NCBI RefSeq assembly: GCF_003574315.2 | Contig: NZ_AP025739.1 | Span: 2,666,001-2,730,000, forward strand | Length of the DNA stretch: 64,000 bases | DNA from: Capsulimonas corticalis | GTDB taxonomy: Bacteria > Armatimonadota > Armatimonadia > Armatimonadales > Capsulimonadaceae | Reading direction: 5' to 3' | Shown: in pieces, positions 21,042 through 29,564 of the stretch | Position numbering within the stretch: the stretch's first letter is position 1 | How the letters are laid out: the number at the start of each line of letters is the position of its first letter | Made by a program: the position numbers and the translations under genes | The notes under the pieces: generated by a model | The model's input: the letters and a program-made list of their open reading frames with translations, nothing else | Database searches by the model: none | What the model was told of the DNA's origin: nothing

Positions 21042-22070
21042 ATGAGCGTACCCATGGGCGGCGGTTACGCCGCGCCCCGCCGTGTGAATTATGGATGGAT
21101 CGGAGAATCGTGGCAGTTGTTCACGCAGGCGGCCGGAGCGTGGATTCTCCTGCTCCTGGCGAACGTCGTTGTCAGCTTGATCATTAGTTTTGGGCTTCAG
21201 GCGATGTTTCCCAACACTAATTATACGCCGCCTACTCCCGGCGCGTCGCCGTGGCAGGTGATGGCGACCAGCCAAAAAATGTCTTCCTTGGGGCAGTTTC
21301 TGTCGTATGTGATTAGCTGGCTGACTGGCGGCTTTTTCGCCGCTTGCTTCTACGGACTTGCGGTGAAGCAGGTTCGCGGTCAGGCGGTCGGCGTCGGCGA
21401 CGCTTTTGGCGGTGGTCCGTACTATGGGCAGATGCTGCTGGCGACGCTGGTGCTGGGGCTTCTGGCGGGCGGCGGCGCTCTGGTCTTTTGTCTTGGCTTT
21501 TTTGTTGTACTAGGCCTGATGCTGCCCATGCAGGCGATGGTCGCCGACGGCGTTCCCGCAATGGAGGCGATTTCACGAAGTTTCGAAGCGATGAAGGCCG
21601 ATTGGCTGAGCGCCGCTTTGTTCTACATTGTCATGTTCCTGCTGATCCTCGTGAGCGCTATTCCGTGCGGCCTTGGCCTGCTCGCCACCGCTCCGATGAC
21701 TTACCTCATCGCCGCGCTTGCGTATCGCGATATGGTCGGAATGCCGGGGGCGAATAGCGGCTTTACGCCGAACTACGGCGCGCCGCAGCCGGGCGTGTGG
21801 CCGCCGCCGCCGGGAGCGGGGAACGCCCCTCCCTACGGCGGGCAGCCGGGGAATTATCCGCAGGGCGGTCAGCCGGGAGCGTGGCCCCCTCCGCAAGGCG
21901 GTCAGCCCGGAGCTTGGCCTCCGCCGCAGGGCGGGCCTCAGTTTGGTCAGCCGCCTCAGGGCGGTCCCCAGTTTGGGCAGCCGCCTTCGTCGCCGGGAGC
22001 TCAGCCGCCGGGCCAGTGGCTCGGCGGCTCGCCGCCTGACGATCCCAATCGCCCGCAGGGCGGCGCATAG
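21042..22070 (+). CDS. Membrane protein of a four-gene paralog array, member 2
   Basis: The 342-residue paralog shares RRVNYGWIGESWQLF, AVKQVRGQAVGVGDAFGGG, EAMKADWLSA and LAYRDMVGMP with member 1. Its roughly 110-residue tail is highly repetitive: QPGVWPPPPGAGNA, repeated GGQPGAWPPPQ units and repeated GGPQFGQPP units, ending PPDDPNRPQGGA. Such Pro/Gly/Gln tails are usually disordered and may bind partners or span a wall-like layer. GGAGGA precedes the ATG. It lies 60 bases after member 1. Confidence 0.75.
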   Translation: MSVPMGGGYAAPRRVNYGWIGESWQLFTQAAGAWILLLLANVVVSLIISFGLQAMFPNTNYTPPTPGASPWQVMATSQKMSSLGQFLSYVISWLTGGFFAACFYGLAVKQVRGQAVGVGDAFGGGPYYGQMLLATLVLGLLAGGGALVFCLGFFVVLGLMLPMQAMVADGVPAMEAISRSFEAMKADWLSAALFYIVMFLLILVSAIPCGLGLLATAPMTYLIAALAYRDMVGMPGANSGFTPNYGAPQPGVWPPPPGAGNAPPYGGQPGNYPQGGQPGAWPPPQGGQPGAWPPPQGGPQFGQPPQGGPQFGQPPSSPGAQPPGQWLGGSPPDDPNRPQGGA

Positions 22071-22148
22071 TGTTCTGACGGATCGGGAAACGGCGTGTCC
22101 GGCGCGACGTCGATCGGACACGCCATCTTTGAGAATGGGAGGGCATAT

Positions 22149-23225
22149 ATGAGCGTACCAGAGGGAAGGAGTTATCAATCAACTCCCGAGGTTAGTCTGG
22201 ACTGGATCTCAAAGGCGTGGTCTCTGTTTACTCAACGGGCGACATCGTGGATCGGAACAATGTTTCTATTCGCTGTCGCGGTCTGGGTCTTGGAGCTGAT
22301 CATCATCGTTCCGACGGGGCTTCTCGGAGCTATGCAGAACAGCGCTGCTCGTTCCAATCCCGGATCAATGGGACCATGGGCGATCTTTTCATTACTGGCG
22401 CCCGCGCAACTTGGAGTGTTCTTTCTCTTGGGTATCGCGCTGAGTGGCGGGATGTACATCGTTTTGGGTGGAATTCTCAAAATGGCGCTAAAACAGGTTC
22501 GCGGTGAAGAGATTGCCCTGGCCGATATTTTATCGGTCGGAGATGTCGCGATGCCGCTGTTTGTTTCTGGTTTGATCATTTCTATTGTAGGATCTCTCGC
22601 CATGCAGGTATTCGTGCTGCCGGGGATCGTGGTTTATGCCCTGCTCATGTTTACGCCGCTACTAATCGTCGACCAGAAGCTCGGAGCAATCGACGCCATT
22701 AAAGCCAGTGTGGACATGCTCAAGTCTCAATGGTTGATGGCCAGCGTTTTCTTTTTTGTTTCGTATTTGGTTGCGTGCCTCGGAGCGATCTTATGCGGCA
22801 TTGGGATGCTGGCGACGTTCCCTGTGTTTTTGATTTCCATTGCCTACGGGTACTGGACATTCACCGGCTCGACGATGTCTGTGGCGGGACAGCCGAATTA
22901 CGGCGTTGCGCAGCCGGGCGTGTGGCCTCCTCCGCCCGGCGCGGGGAATGCGGCTTCGTTTGGTCAGACGGGCGCCGGCCCGGCTTTTGGGCAGACCCCA
23001 AGCGCGCCGGCGTCGACGCCGGATCAGACGGGCGCCTGGCCGCCTGCGCAGCCGGCTCCGGAGCCTCCGCAGCAGCAGCCGGGAGCCTGGCCGCCCACGC
23101 AAAGCGGCGCGCCGGCTGAGCCTCCGGCGGCTCCGTCGCCGTCCGAGTGGCCCGCGCAGACCACGCCTCCGCCGTTTGGGCAGACGCCGCCCGAAGATCC
23201 GAACCGTCCGCTGGGCGGCTCCTAG
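22149..23225 (+). CDS. Membrane protein of a four-gene paralog array, member 3
   Basis: The 358-residue paralog begins MSVPEGR with GGGAGGG upstream; an earlier in-frame start is not supported. It keeps SLDWISKAWSLF near the N-terminus, ALKQVRGEEIALADIL in the middle loop and about six membrane helices. The final AYRDM motif has changed (IAYGYWTFTG), so this copy has diverged most. Its Pro-rich tail repeats the family motif QPGVWPPPPGAGNA and ends PPEDPNRPLGGS, close to member 2. Function is unknown. Confidence 0.75.
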   Translation: MSVPEGRSYQSTPEVSLDWISKAWSLFTQRATSWIGTMFLFAVAVWVLELIIIVPTGLLGAMQNSAARSNPGSMGPWAIFSLLAPAQLGVFFLLGIALSGGMYIVLGGILKMALKQVRGEEIALADILSVGDVAMPLFVSGLIISIVGSLAMQVFVLPGIVVYALLMFTPLLIVDQKLGAIDAIKASVDMLKSQWLMASVFFFVSYLVACLGAILCGIGMLATFPVFLISIAYGYWTFTGSTMSVAGQPNYGVAQPGVWPPPPGAGNAASFGQTGAGPAFGQTPSAPASTPDQTGAWPPAQPAPEPPQQQPGAWPPTQSGAPAEPPAAPSPSEWPAQTTPPPFGQTPPEDPNRPLGGS

Positions 23226-23395
23226 CCACAACGATCGCACATTTATTCGGCCGGCGGCGCGAAGGGCCCGCCGGCCACGCTGCGTTACCCACGAGAAACT
23301 GTCGTCCGCCGCTTCTTCCATGGGAGGAGTCGCTTGCTTGCTTGGTGAATAATTCTTTGGTCATCACTCTTCGTTGTCCAATGGAGGATCGGTCC

Positions 23396-24262
23396 ATGAG
23401 CACGGGTTATATCGGCGCGGGTGGGCGCCATCCGCATAAAGTGAGTTTCGATTGGCTTGGCGAGGCCTGGAAGCTGTTTGCGTCCAGCGCGCCGGTGTGG
23501 ATCGCCGCGATTATCGTCGCGGTGTATGCTCCTCTGTGCATCGATGCGTTCGTAGTGGGCGCCATCAGTGTATCGCAGAAGATCGCCGGTTCCGGCGCCG
23601 GTGGCGCGGTTCAGGCACTGATGCATATGGGCGGGCTGACGTTCGGACTTGGCCTGCTGAACGCGGCCTATTCGGCGTTTGTGCTGGGCGGTCTTGCGCA
23701 GATGGCGCTCAAGCAGGTGCGCGGCGAGCCTGTCTCGTTCCGGGACATTTTCTCCGGAGGGCCGTCGTTCGGGCGGATGCTAGTCTTCGGCATCGTCGCC
23801 TCTCTGATGATCGGCGTCGCTTCCGGCTTCATCTTGCTGCCGGGCGTTTTCCTCGCCGGACTGCTGCTGCCGTCACTGGCGCTCACGGCGGCGGGCGCGC
23901 CGCTGAGCGACTCCATTTCGCTCAGCGTGAAAGCGATGTGGCCCGATCGGGCGATCGCGATGGGGTTGGCGTTTGTGCTGGGCGTGCTGACGGTGATCGG
24001 CTCCGGCTTCTTCACCATCGGTCTGCTGGCGGCGCTGCCGCTGTGGTTCCTGGTGTCCGCGCTGGCGTATCGCGATATGATCGGCTTCCCGGAGACGGAA
24101 GTCTCCCTGGACGATATTTTAGGAACCGTGGAGCCGGGGCGCGGCGTATACCTGGGTGGCGACGCTCCGTTTGGCTATTCGCCGGGGCAGACGCCGCAAA
24201 ATTCATTGAACGGCGAGCCGCTCGATAACGGCGTGGATTCGTCCGCGCCGCCGAAACCATGA
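23396..24262 (+). CDS. Membrane protein of a four-gene paralog array, member 4
   Basis: The 288-residue paralog keeps SFDWLGEAWKLF, ALKQVRGEPVSFRDIFSGG, SVKAMWPDRAIA and LAYRDMIGFP but lacks the Pro-rich repeats. Its tail is acidic and neutral (SLDDILGTVEPGRG...). GGAGGA lies 7 bases before the chosen ATG, and the much longer in-frame start upstream would overlap the preceding gene. Its stop overlaps the ATG of the next small membrane protein by four bases. Confidence 0.75.
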   Translation: MSTGYIGAGGRHPHKVSFDWLGEAWKLFASSAPVWIAAIIVAVYAPLCIDAFVVGAISVSQKIAGSGAGGAVQALMHMGGLTFGLGLLNAAYSAFVLGGLAQMALKQVRGEPVSFRDIFSGGPSFGRMLVFGIVASLMIGVASGFILLPGVFLAGLLLPSLALTAAGAPLSDSISLSVKAMWPDRAIAMGLAFVLGVLTVIGSGFFTIGLLAALPLWFLVSALAYRDMIGFPETEVSLDDILGTVEPGRGVYLGGDAPFGYSPGQTPQNSLNGEPLDNGVDSSAPPKP

Positions 24263-24609
24263 AATCTTCCATAAAGCAAATCGCCGTTGTTGTCTGCGCC
24301 GTCGTCATCGCCGGCGCGGCGCTGCTGAAAATCTATGCTCTCGCGCTGATCGTAGGGATCGTCGCGGGAGCATATCTTTTGGTCGCCGGGATGTCGAGCG
24401 GCGGATCGCTGGGCAACGCGCGACGGTACGGGCAGACGCCCGCCGATAACTCCACCCGCATTGGCGTGGGGCTCGCCGCCGCCGGAATCGCCGCCGCTTC
24501 GATCGGCCAGCCCCACTTTCCCCTGTCGTTTCGCGTGTTTTACGGCCTGTGTCTCGTCGCCGGCTGCGTCCTCGCAATTGTACTGGCTTTTCTCCCCGCG
24601 AAAAAATAG
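24259..24609 (+). CDS. Small membrane protein translationally coupled to the paralog array
   Basis: The 116-residue protein has four hydrophobic stretches (about 8-22, 27-45, 68-84 and 93-113) separated by a polar loop (GNARRYGQTPADNSTR). It starts inside the end of the preceding gene (ATGA overlap), so the two are very likely translated together. No family was recognised. Its position suggests a role in the same membrane complex as the array. Confidence 0.7.
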   Translation: MKSSIKQIAVVVCAVVIAGAALLKIYALALIVGIVAGAYLLVAGMSSGGSLGNARRYGQTPADNSTRIGVGLAAAGIAAASIGQPHFPLSFRVFYGLCLVAGCVLAIVLAFLPAKK

Positions 24610-24696
24610 TTTTCTGAAACAAACGTATTGCACATTACTGCCGGGATATGGAACAACTTCGATGGAGGCGTCATAGACGCGCAATGAAGCGCGCTT

Positions 24697-25674
24697 ATGA
24701 TTATGTGCATTATGAAAAGCGTTATTGGACCGATTTCGACGCAAAAGGCTTATTTATTCTCTCCTATTCTCGTCGCGCTGACCACCTGGCTATTATTTGT
24801 CGCGCAGCGTTATACCATGGAAGCGGAAGGGGCTCCCTACATTCGCCCATACGCAATCGTTTTCGTTCTTCCGATCGCACTATTAACTCTTCTGGGCGGG
24901 CGCGGCCCGGGAGTCCTGACCCTGATCAGCGCCTGCCTTTCTCTGATCTACATCGTGTGCGAGCCCCACTTTTCGTGGCGTGTCAGCCACCATCGGGATT
25001 GGGTGGAGATGCTGCTGCTGCTGCTGATCGGCGCGATCCTGATCTATGCGCTGGAATCGGTGCGGCAAAACGGATATCTGCTCGCGGACGCCGCCGAGGC
25101 GCGCAGCCGGCTGGACGCCAGCGAGGAGCGGCGGCTGGCGTTTAACCGCGAGGTGCTGCTGGCGGTGACGGGCGGGCGTCTGCTGCTCTGCGGCGAGGAG
25201 GAGCTGCGCGGAATGGTGAGCGGCGAGCCGGAGCTGCGCGCGTCGCTCGGCAGCGCCGCCGACGCGGCCCATCTGCGCGGGGATCTCAGGACTCATCTCG
25301 AAGCCCAGGGGATGGCGAATCGGGTGCGCACCGACGATCTGATGACCTGCGTGATGGAGGCGGCGACCAACGCCGTGAAATACGGGCGCGGCGGCGAAGC
25401 CGCCTTCTGGACCGCCGAAGACCATGTCGCCGTCCTGATCACGGATCGCGGCGACGGCATTCAGCCGTCCGACCTCGCCCGCGCCACCCTGGAAAGCGGC
25501 TACTCCACCCGCGCCACCCTCGGCATGGGGTACACCCTGATGCTGCAAACGGCGGACCTGCTGGCGCTGTGCACCTCGGACGCCGGCACTTCCCTCTTGA
25601 TACGCGTCGGCAACCAGCCGCTGCAAACGGCGCAGGACGAATTCCTCGCGCGCTATACATCGATCGCCGCCTGA
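24697..25674 (+). CDS. Membrane-anchored HATPase protein (DUF4118-like sensor, anti-sigma/histidine-kinase-like)
   Basis: The 325-residue protein has an N-terminal membrane region of about four helices (residues 17-125) resembling the KdpD-type DUF4118 domain. A linker and a C-terminal GHKL ATPase domain follow. ATPase motifs are CVMEAATNAVKYG (N box), ITDRGDGI (G1) and TLGMGYTLMLQTAD (G2). No phospho-accepting H box is visible, so it resembles RsbW-type serine kinases or anti-sigma factors more than an autophosphorylating histidine kinase. Three in-frame ATGs (24697, 24703, 24712) are possible. It is not followed by a response regulator. Confidence 0.75.
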   Translation: MIMCIMKSVIGPISTQKAYLFSPILVALTTWLLFVAQRYTMEAEGAPYIRPYAIVFVLPIALLTLLGGRGPGVLTLISACLSLIYIVCEPHFSWRVSHHRDWVEMLLLLLIGAILIYALESVRQNGYLLADAAEARSRLDASEERRLAFNREVLLAVTGGRLLLCGEEELRGMVSGEPELRASLGSAADAAHLRGDLRTHLEAQGMANRVRTDDLMTCVMEAATNAVKYGRGGEAAFWTAEDHVAVLITDRGDGIQPSDLARATLESGYSTRATLGMGYTLMLQTADLLALCTSDAGTSLLIRVGNQPLQTAQDEFLARYTSIAA

Positions 25675-25689
25675 CGAAAACTGTTCCCA

Positions 25690-26304
25690 TCAGCGTTTGG
25701 AGGCGCCTGCGAGTCCATCCCAGGCGGACATCGCACAGTCCGCAACATCGGTCAACGTCGCGCGGGAGTCTCCATCGCGGGCCTGAATGGAGAGGCCATG
25801 CAAAACCGTGGTATAGAATGACGTCATGGCGCTCACGTTGGCGCTTGCGGGGACATCACCCTCGGCGATCCCGCGCTCCAGTCGCTCCCGAATGATGTCT
25901 TGCGTTCGGCGGCGCAGCACTAAGAGATGCTCTTGAGCGCCCTTGCTCGCGGGGGAGCAGTTCATCGTTCCCAGCACAATTAAGCACCCTGGCGGCGAAG
26001 ATCCGTCCGTGAAAAGCTGGACCGCGTCCCGCAGTATCGTTGCAATCGCCGCGCGCGCGGTCGGCTGCTCGGCGATCGCGCGCGCCGTTCCCGATCCCAC
26101 TCCCGTCTGATACAGCGCCACTGCTTCCTGGAACAGCGCTTCCTTGGAACCGAACGCGGCGTAAAAGCTGGGCGCGTTGATTCCGATGGCGCCGGTCAAT
26201 TCCGACAGGGAAGCGCTCTCGTACCCAAGCCGCCAAAATACTTCCATTGCCTGCTGAAGCGCCGCATCACGATTGAATTCTCGCGGTCTCCCTCGCTGTC
26301 CCAT
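25690..26304 (-). CDS. TetR/AcrR-family regulator of the divergent MFS exporter
   Basis: The protein is 204 residues from the chosen ATG (MGQRGRPREF); an ATG seven codons upstream is an alternative. The N-terminal helix-turn-helix includes ALQQAMEVFWRLGYESASLSELTGAIGINAPSFYAAFGSKEALFQ-type sequence, typical of TetR. The C-terminal helical domain carries PPGCLIVLGTMNCSP, seen in the C-terminal TetR_C_16-like group. It is divergent from the MFS gene with a long palindrome between them, the standard arrangement of a drug-responsive repressor and its pump. Confidence 0.9.
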   Translation of the reverse strand: MGQRGRPREFNRDAALQQAMEVFWRLGYESASLSELTGAIGINAPSFYAAFGSKEALFQEAVALYQTGVGSGTARAIAEQPTARAAIATILRDAVQLFTDGSSPPGCLIVLGTMNCSPASKGAQEHLLVLRRRTQDIIRERLERGIAEGDVPASANVSAMTSFYTTVLHGLSIQARDGDSRATLTDVADCAMSAWDGLAGASKR

Positions 26305-26355
26305 TGTCTTTTCCCATCTTTCCATTGTGATTTTTATATCGAGTGCTACAAAAAT

Positions 26356-26387
26356 AAATCATACCCGAAAAATCTCAGGTATTATTT
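26356..26387. promoter_or_regulatory. TetR-type operator palindrome between regulator and exporter
   Basis: Arms of 13 bases (26356-26368 and 26375-26387; AAATCATACCCGA and TCAGGTATTATTT) match as an inverted repeat at 11 of 13 positions around a 6-base centre. A TATAGT -10-like element for the exporter begins two bases after the right arm, so binding would block that promoter. Confidence 0.65.
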
Positions 26388-26425
26388 CTATAGTGATTGA
26401 TACAGAAATTGGAGGGAAGTGTTTT

Positions 26426-27997
26426 ATGAAGAAACAAGATCGTGTCACAAATCCGGTTTCTGTTCACGGCGCGGCGGATCGCGTCGTAGTTTTGGGAGCG
26501 GTGTGTCTGGCGGGGTTGGTGCTGCCCCTGAGTTTTGCGGGCGCCGCCGTGGCGACGCCCGCCATTGGCCGAGAACTGGGGGGAAGTCCCACGGCGCTGA
26601 ACTGGATCGTCAACGCCTTCATGCTGAGTTTTGGCAGTACGCTGATGGCGGCGGGCGCATTGGCCGATGAGTACGGTCGCCGGAGAATATTCGCCATCGG
26701 TGTCGCGCTGTTCGCGGCGATCTCGCTGGCGATCGGCTTTGCCCCCAACGTGGTTTGGCTTGATTTTCTGCGCGCGGGTCAGGGGACCGCCGCCGCCGCA
26801 ACGCTGGCCGGGGGGGCGGCGGCGCTCGCTCAGGAGTTTTCCGGTTCCGCGCGGACGCGCGCTTATAGTCTTCTCGGCGCGACGTTTGGCGCGGGGCTGG
26901 CGTTTGGACCGGTGCTCGCGGGCTTTTTGATCCACGCTTTCGGCTGGCGCTCCATCTTTTTAACTGGCGTCGTGATCGGAGCCGTCGCCTTGATCTTCGG
27001 TGTTCCGCTCATGCGGGAGTCGCGCGATCCGGACGCCGCCGGTTTGGATGCGCCGGGCGCGGCGGCCTTTACCGGCTTTCTCTCGCTTCTCATTTGCGGA
27101 GTTTTGCAAGCGCCGTCGAGCGGATGGGGAAGTCCCGCAGTCACCGCATTTTTTATGGGCTCGGCGCTGATGCTGGCGTTGTTTATCGTGGCGGAGCGCC
27201 GCTCCCCTCGTCCGATGCTGGATCTCTCGCTGTTCCGATATCCGCTGTTTTTGGGCGTGCAGGTTCTGCCTCTCGCCACTGCTTTTTGCTACGTAGTGCT
27301 GTTAGTCTTGCTCCCAGTTCGATTGATTGGCGTTGAGGGACGCAACGAGGTCGAGGCGGGTGCGATAATGATCTCGCTGTCCACGCCGCTGCTGGCTGCG
27401 CCTCTCTGGGCCTGGCTGCTGGCTCAGCGCTTCTCGGCGGGCGCCGTGTCAGGAACAGGATTATTAATTGCATCGGCCGGCTTGGTTTGGCTGAGTCATG
27501 TCGGACCGGGGAGCCCCGGCGGCGCGCTCATACTTCCCATGCTGCTGATCGGCGTGGGGGCGAGCATTCCGTGGGGGCTAATGGATGGACTTTCCATTAG
27601 CGTTGTTCCCAGGGAAAGGGCAGGCATGGCGACGGGGATCTTCAGCACGACGCGCATCGCCGGCGAGGCCGTCATGATCGCGCTCGTTGCGGCTCTGATG
27701 GCGACTTTGACACAGGCGCAATTGGGAGGAGCCTTTTCGGGGGATTCGCCGGAGCATATTGCGCGCGCCGCGCAGTATATCGCCGCCGGAGATCTGACGC
27801 ACGCCGCGCGCTTTCTCCCAGCTGTCAGTCACACGCGTCTCGTCCAGGTTTACGGCAATGCGTTTCGGGTTCTCATCCTTCTTCTGGCGGCGGCCACATT
27901 CGCCTCGGCTCTGACTGTGTTTGCGTTTCTTGGGCGCGTGCGCGCGCCCGCCGAGCCCAAGTCCGAGGAAGCGCCGGAACTGGCGGCGCGTGCCTAG
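26426..27997 (+). CDS. MFS transporter, DHA2 (14-helix) drug efflux type
   Basis: The 523-residue integral membrane protein has the DHA2 features. SFAGAAVATPAIGRELGGS forms helix 1, NWIVNAFMLSFGSTLMAAGALADEYGRRRIF carries motif A (ADEYGRRR) between helices 2 and 3, and motif C-like glycines (GATFGAGLAFGPVLAGFL) follow in helix 5. About 14 hydrophobic segments can be counted. It would export small toxic compounds by proton antiport. GGAGGGAAG precedes the ATG; longer in-frame starts overlap the operator. Control by the divergent TetR is inferred. Confidence 0.92.
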   Translation: MKKQDRVTNPVSVHGAADRVVVLGAVCLAGLVLPLSFAGAAVATPAIGRELGGSPTALNWIVNAFMLSFGSTLMAAGALADEYGRRRIFAIGVALFAAISLAIGFAPNVVWLDFLRAGQGTAAAATLAGGAAALAQEFSGSARTRAYSLLGATFGAGLAFGPVLAGFLIHAFGWRSIFLTGVVIGAVALIFGVPLMRESRDPDAAGLDAPGAAAFTGFLSLLICGVLQAPSSGWGSPAVTAFFMGSALMLALFIVAERRSPRPMLDLSLFRYPLFLGVQVLPLATAFCYVVLLVLLPVRLIGVEGRNEVEAGAIMISLSTPLLAAPLWAWLLAQRFSAGAVSGTGLLIASAGLVWLSHVGPGSPGGALILPMLLIGVGASIPWGLMDGLSISVVPRERAGMATGIFSTTRIAGEAVMIALVAALMATLTQAQLGGAFSGDSPEHIARAAQYIAAGDLTHAARFLPAVSHTRLVQVYGNAFRVLILLLAAATFASALTVFAFLGRVRAPAEPKSEEAPELAARA

Positions 27998-28011
27998 GGC
28001 GAAGCCTCGCA

Positions 28012-28049
28012 GGGGGAACTCGTACTCTCCTGAGGAGTTCCCCTTGCCT
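28012..28049 (+). terminator. Terminator-like hairpin after the MFS gene
   Basis: AGGGGAACTC-type arm (28012-28021) pairs with GAGTTCCCCT (28035-28044) around a 13-base loop, followed by the weak tract TGCCTTTT. It overlaps the -35 element of the next gene. Confidence 0.6.
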
Positions 28050-28072
28050 TTTCCCCCACCACCGGTTATACT
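28044..28072 (+). promoter_or_regulatory. Promoter of the phosphatase-kinase pair with a very short leader
   Basis: TTGCCT (28044-28049) and TATACT (28067-28072) are spaced by exactly 17 bases. The predicted start site near 28079 leaves about six bases before the phosphatase ATG and no Shine-Dalgarno. Confidence 0.6.
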
Positions 28073-28084
28073 ATCCTTACAACG

Positions 28085-29557
28085 ATGAATCTGCTGATAG
28101 GCGCGAAAACGGATCTCGGTAAACGAGCCAACAACGAAGATTTTTATGCGGTCGTGGATGTACAGCAGAGCCACCTGCGCGCCGACGGAGTGCTGATTGT
28201 CGCGGACGGCATGGGCGGGCGCAACTTTGGCGAAACGGCCTCCACGGCGGCGGTGGAAGCGGTCGCGGAGACGCTGGTGGATCTGCTCGACGCACAGCGC
28301 GGCGACCGGGTCCATGTCGAGGACGCGCTGGATTCGGCCCTGCGCAAGGCGAACGCGCGGGTCTATGAGCTGTCGCGCGAAGGCGAGCACGCCGAGGGCA
28401 TGGGGACGACATGTGTCGCCGCCGTGATCGAGGGCGGCCGGCTGTTTATCGGCCATGCGGGCGACAGCCGCGCGTACGTCATCCGAAACCACAAGCTGGA
28501 GCAACTGACCAACGACCACTCCTATGTGGCCGAGCAGGTGCGCGCCGGCGTGATCTCTGAGGAAAGCGCGCGCAAGTCCCGCTTCCGAAATGTCATCACG
28601 CGCGCCGTGGGCATCGAGCCGGCGATCTCGCCGGATGTTGTGGGCTACCCCCTGGATGGGATCGACGCCGTGCTGATCTGCACCGACGGCCTGACCGGGC
28701 CGGTGCGCGATCCGGACATCGAGCGGATCCTTCTGGCGGCCCCGAGCGCGCAGATCGCCGCCGACAAGCTTGTGGGACTGGCGAAGAACAACGGCGGCAG
28801 CGACAACATTACCGCGGTCGTTGTCCGTTTTTCCGAAGGGGCGATCGCGCCGGACACCGTCATGCCTGAGGTCGACGATCAGAACGATTTTCTCAACACG
28901 CGCAAATGGAGTCCTCCGAGCTCGCCGCGTCCCGTGGGACAATCGATCCTCGTGGGCCTGCTCCTGCTGTTTCTGTGCAGTACGATCTATCTCGTCAGCG
29001 TCGCCAATGAGGCGGGATATGAGTGGCGCTTCGGCGTTCCTCCGCTGGTGAAGCCCGATCCGCCGCCCGTCCATGTCCGCGATTTCCAGCATCTGAGCTA
29101 CGGCGCGCCGGAGACGTTTTACGAAACTTCCGTCCGCAGCGGCCCGCTGACGCATAGCGAGGCGGACGACACGATCACAGCGGTGACGCAGGAAGGCGAC
29201 ATCGTCACGCTGGCGACGGACGGCAAGACGAGCTATAAATTCCCGCTGTCGGACGGCGCCGCCCCCGCCACGGCCGAAGGCGAGACCCCCCGGAAGGCTC
29301 CGGCGGAAGGAAATGTCCACTTCGCCGTCGACTCTCAGGGAAACCTGTATGTTTCCGACGCCGCAGCGCACAGCATCGTCAAGTTCAAGTCCTCGGGCGA
29401 GAAGATCGGTCCCATCGCGAAGGGACAGCTCAAGAACCCCGAAGCGATCGCCGTTTCCGATGACGGCACGGTTTACGTTGTTGACGGCGGACACTTGATG
29501 GCGATCCATCCCGCCAAGTCCGCCGCGTCCGGCGGCTCTGTGACGGAAACCCCATGA
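28085..29557 (+). CDS. PP2C-family Ser/Thr phosphatase with transmembrane helix and extracytoplasmic NHL-like region
   Basis: The 490-residue protein starts with a PP2C domain (about 1-255). Metal-binding motifs are NNEDF (16-20), ADGMGG (40-45), HAGDSRAY, ICTDGLTG and GGSDNITAVVV. A transmembrane helix (about 285-305) is followed by an outside region ending in NHL/propeller-like strands (FAVDSQGNLYVSDAAAHSIVKF, PEAIAVSDDGTVYVVDGG). It probably reverses phosphorylation by the adjacent kinase, eight bases downstream, while the outer domain senses or anchors. This topology is less usual than the soluble Stp-type phosphatase. Confidence 0.9.
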   Translation: MNLLIGAKTDLGKRANNEDFYAVVDVQQSHLRADGVLIVADGMGGRNFGETASTAAVEAVAETLVDLLDAQRGDRVHVEDALDSALRKANARVYELSREGEHAEGMGTTCVAAVIEGGRLFIGHAGDSRAYVIRNHKLEQLTNDHSYVAEQVRAGVISEESARKSRFRNVITRAVGIEPAISPDVVGYPLDGIDAVLICTDGLTGPVRDPDIERILLAAPSAQIAADKLVGLAKNNGGSDNITAVVVRFSEGAIAPDTVMPEVDDQNDFLNTRKWSPPSSPRPVGQSILVGLLLLFLCSTIYLVSVANEAGYEWRFGVPPLVKPDPPPVHVRDFQHLSYGAPETFYETSVRSGPLTHSEADDTITAVTQEGDIVTLATDGKTSYKFPLSDGAAPATAEGETPRKAPAEGNVHFAVDSQGNLYVSDAAAHSIVKFKSSGEKIGPIAKGQLKNPEAIAVSDDGTVYVVDGGHLMAIHPAKSAASGGSVTETP

Positions 29558-29564
29558 GCCGCTG

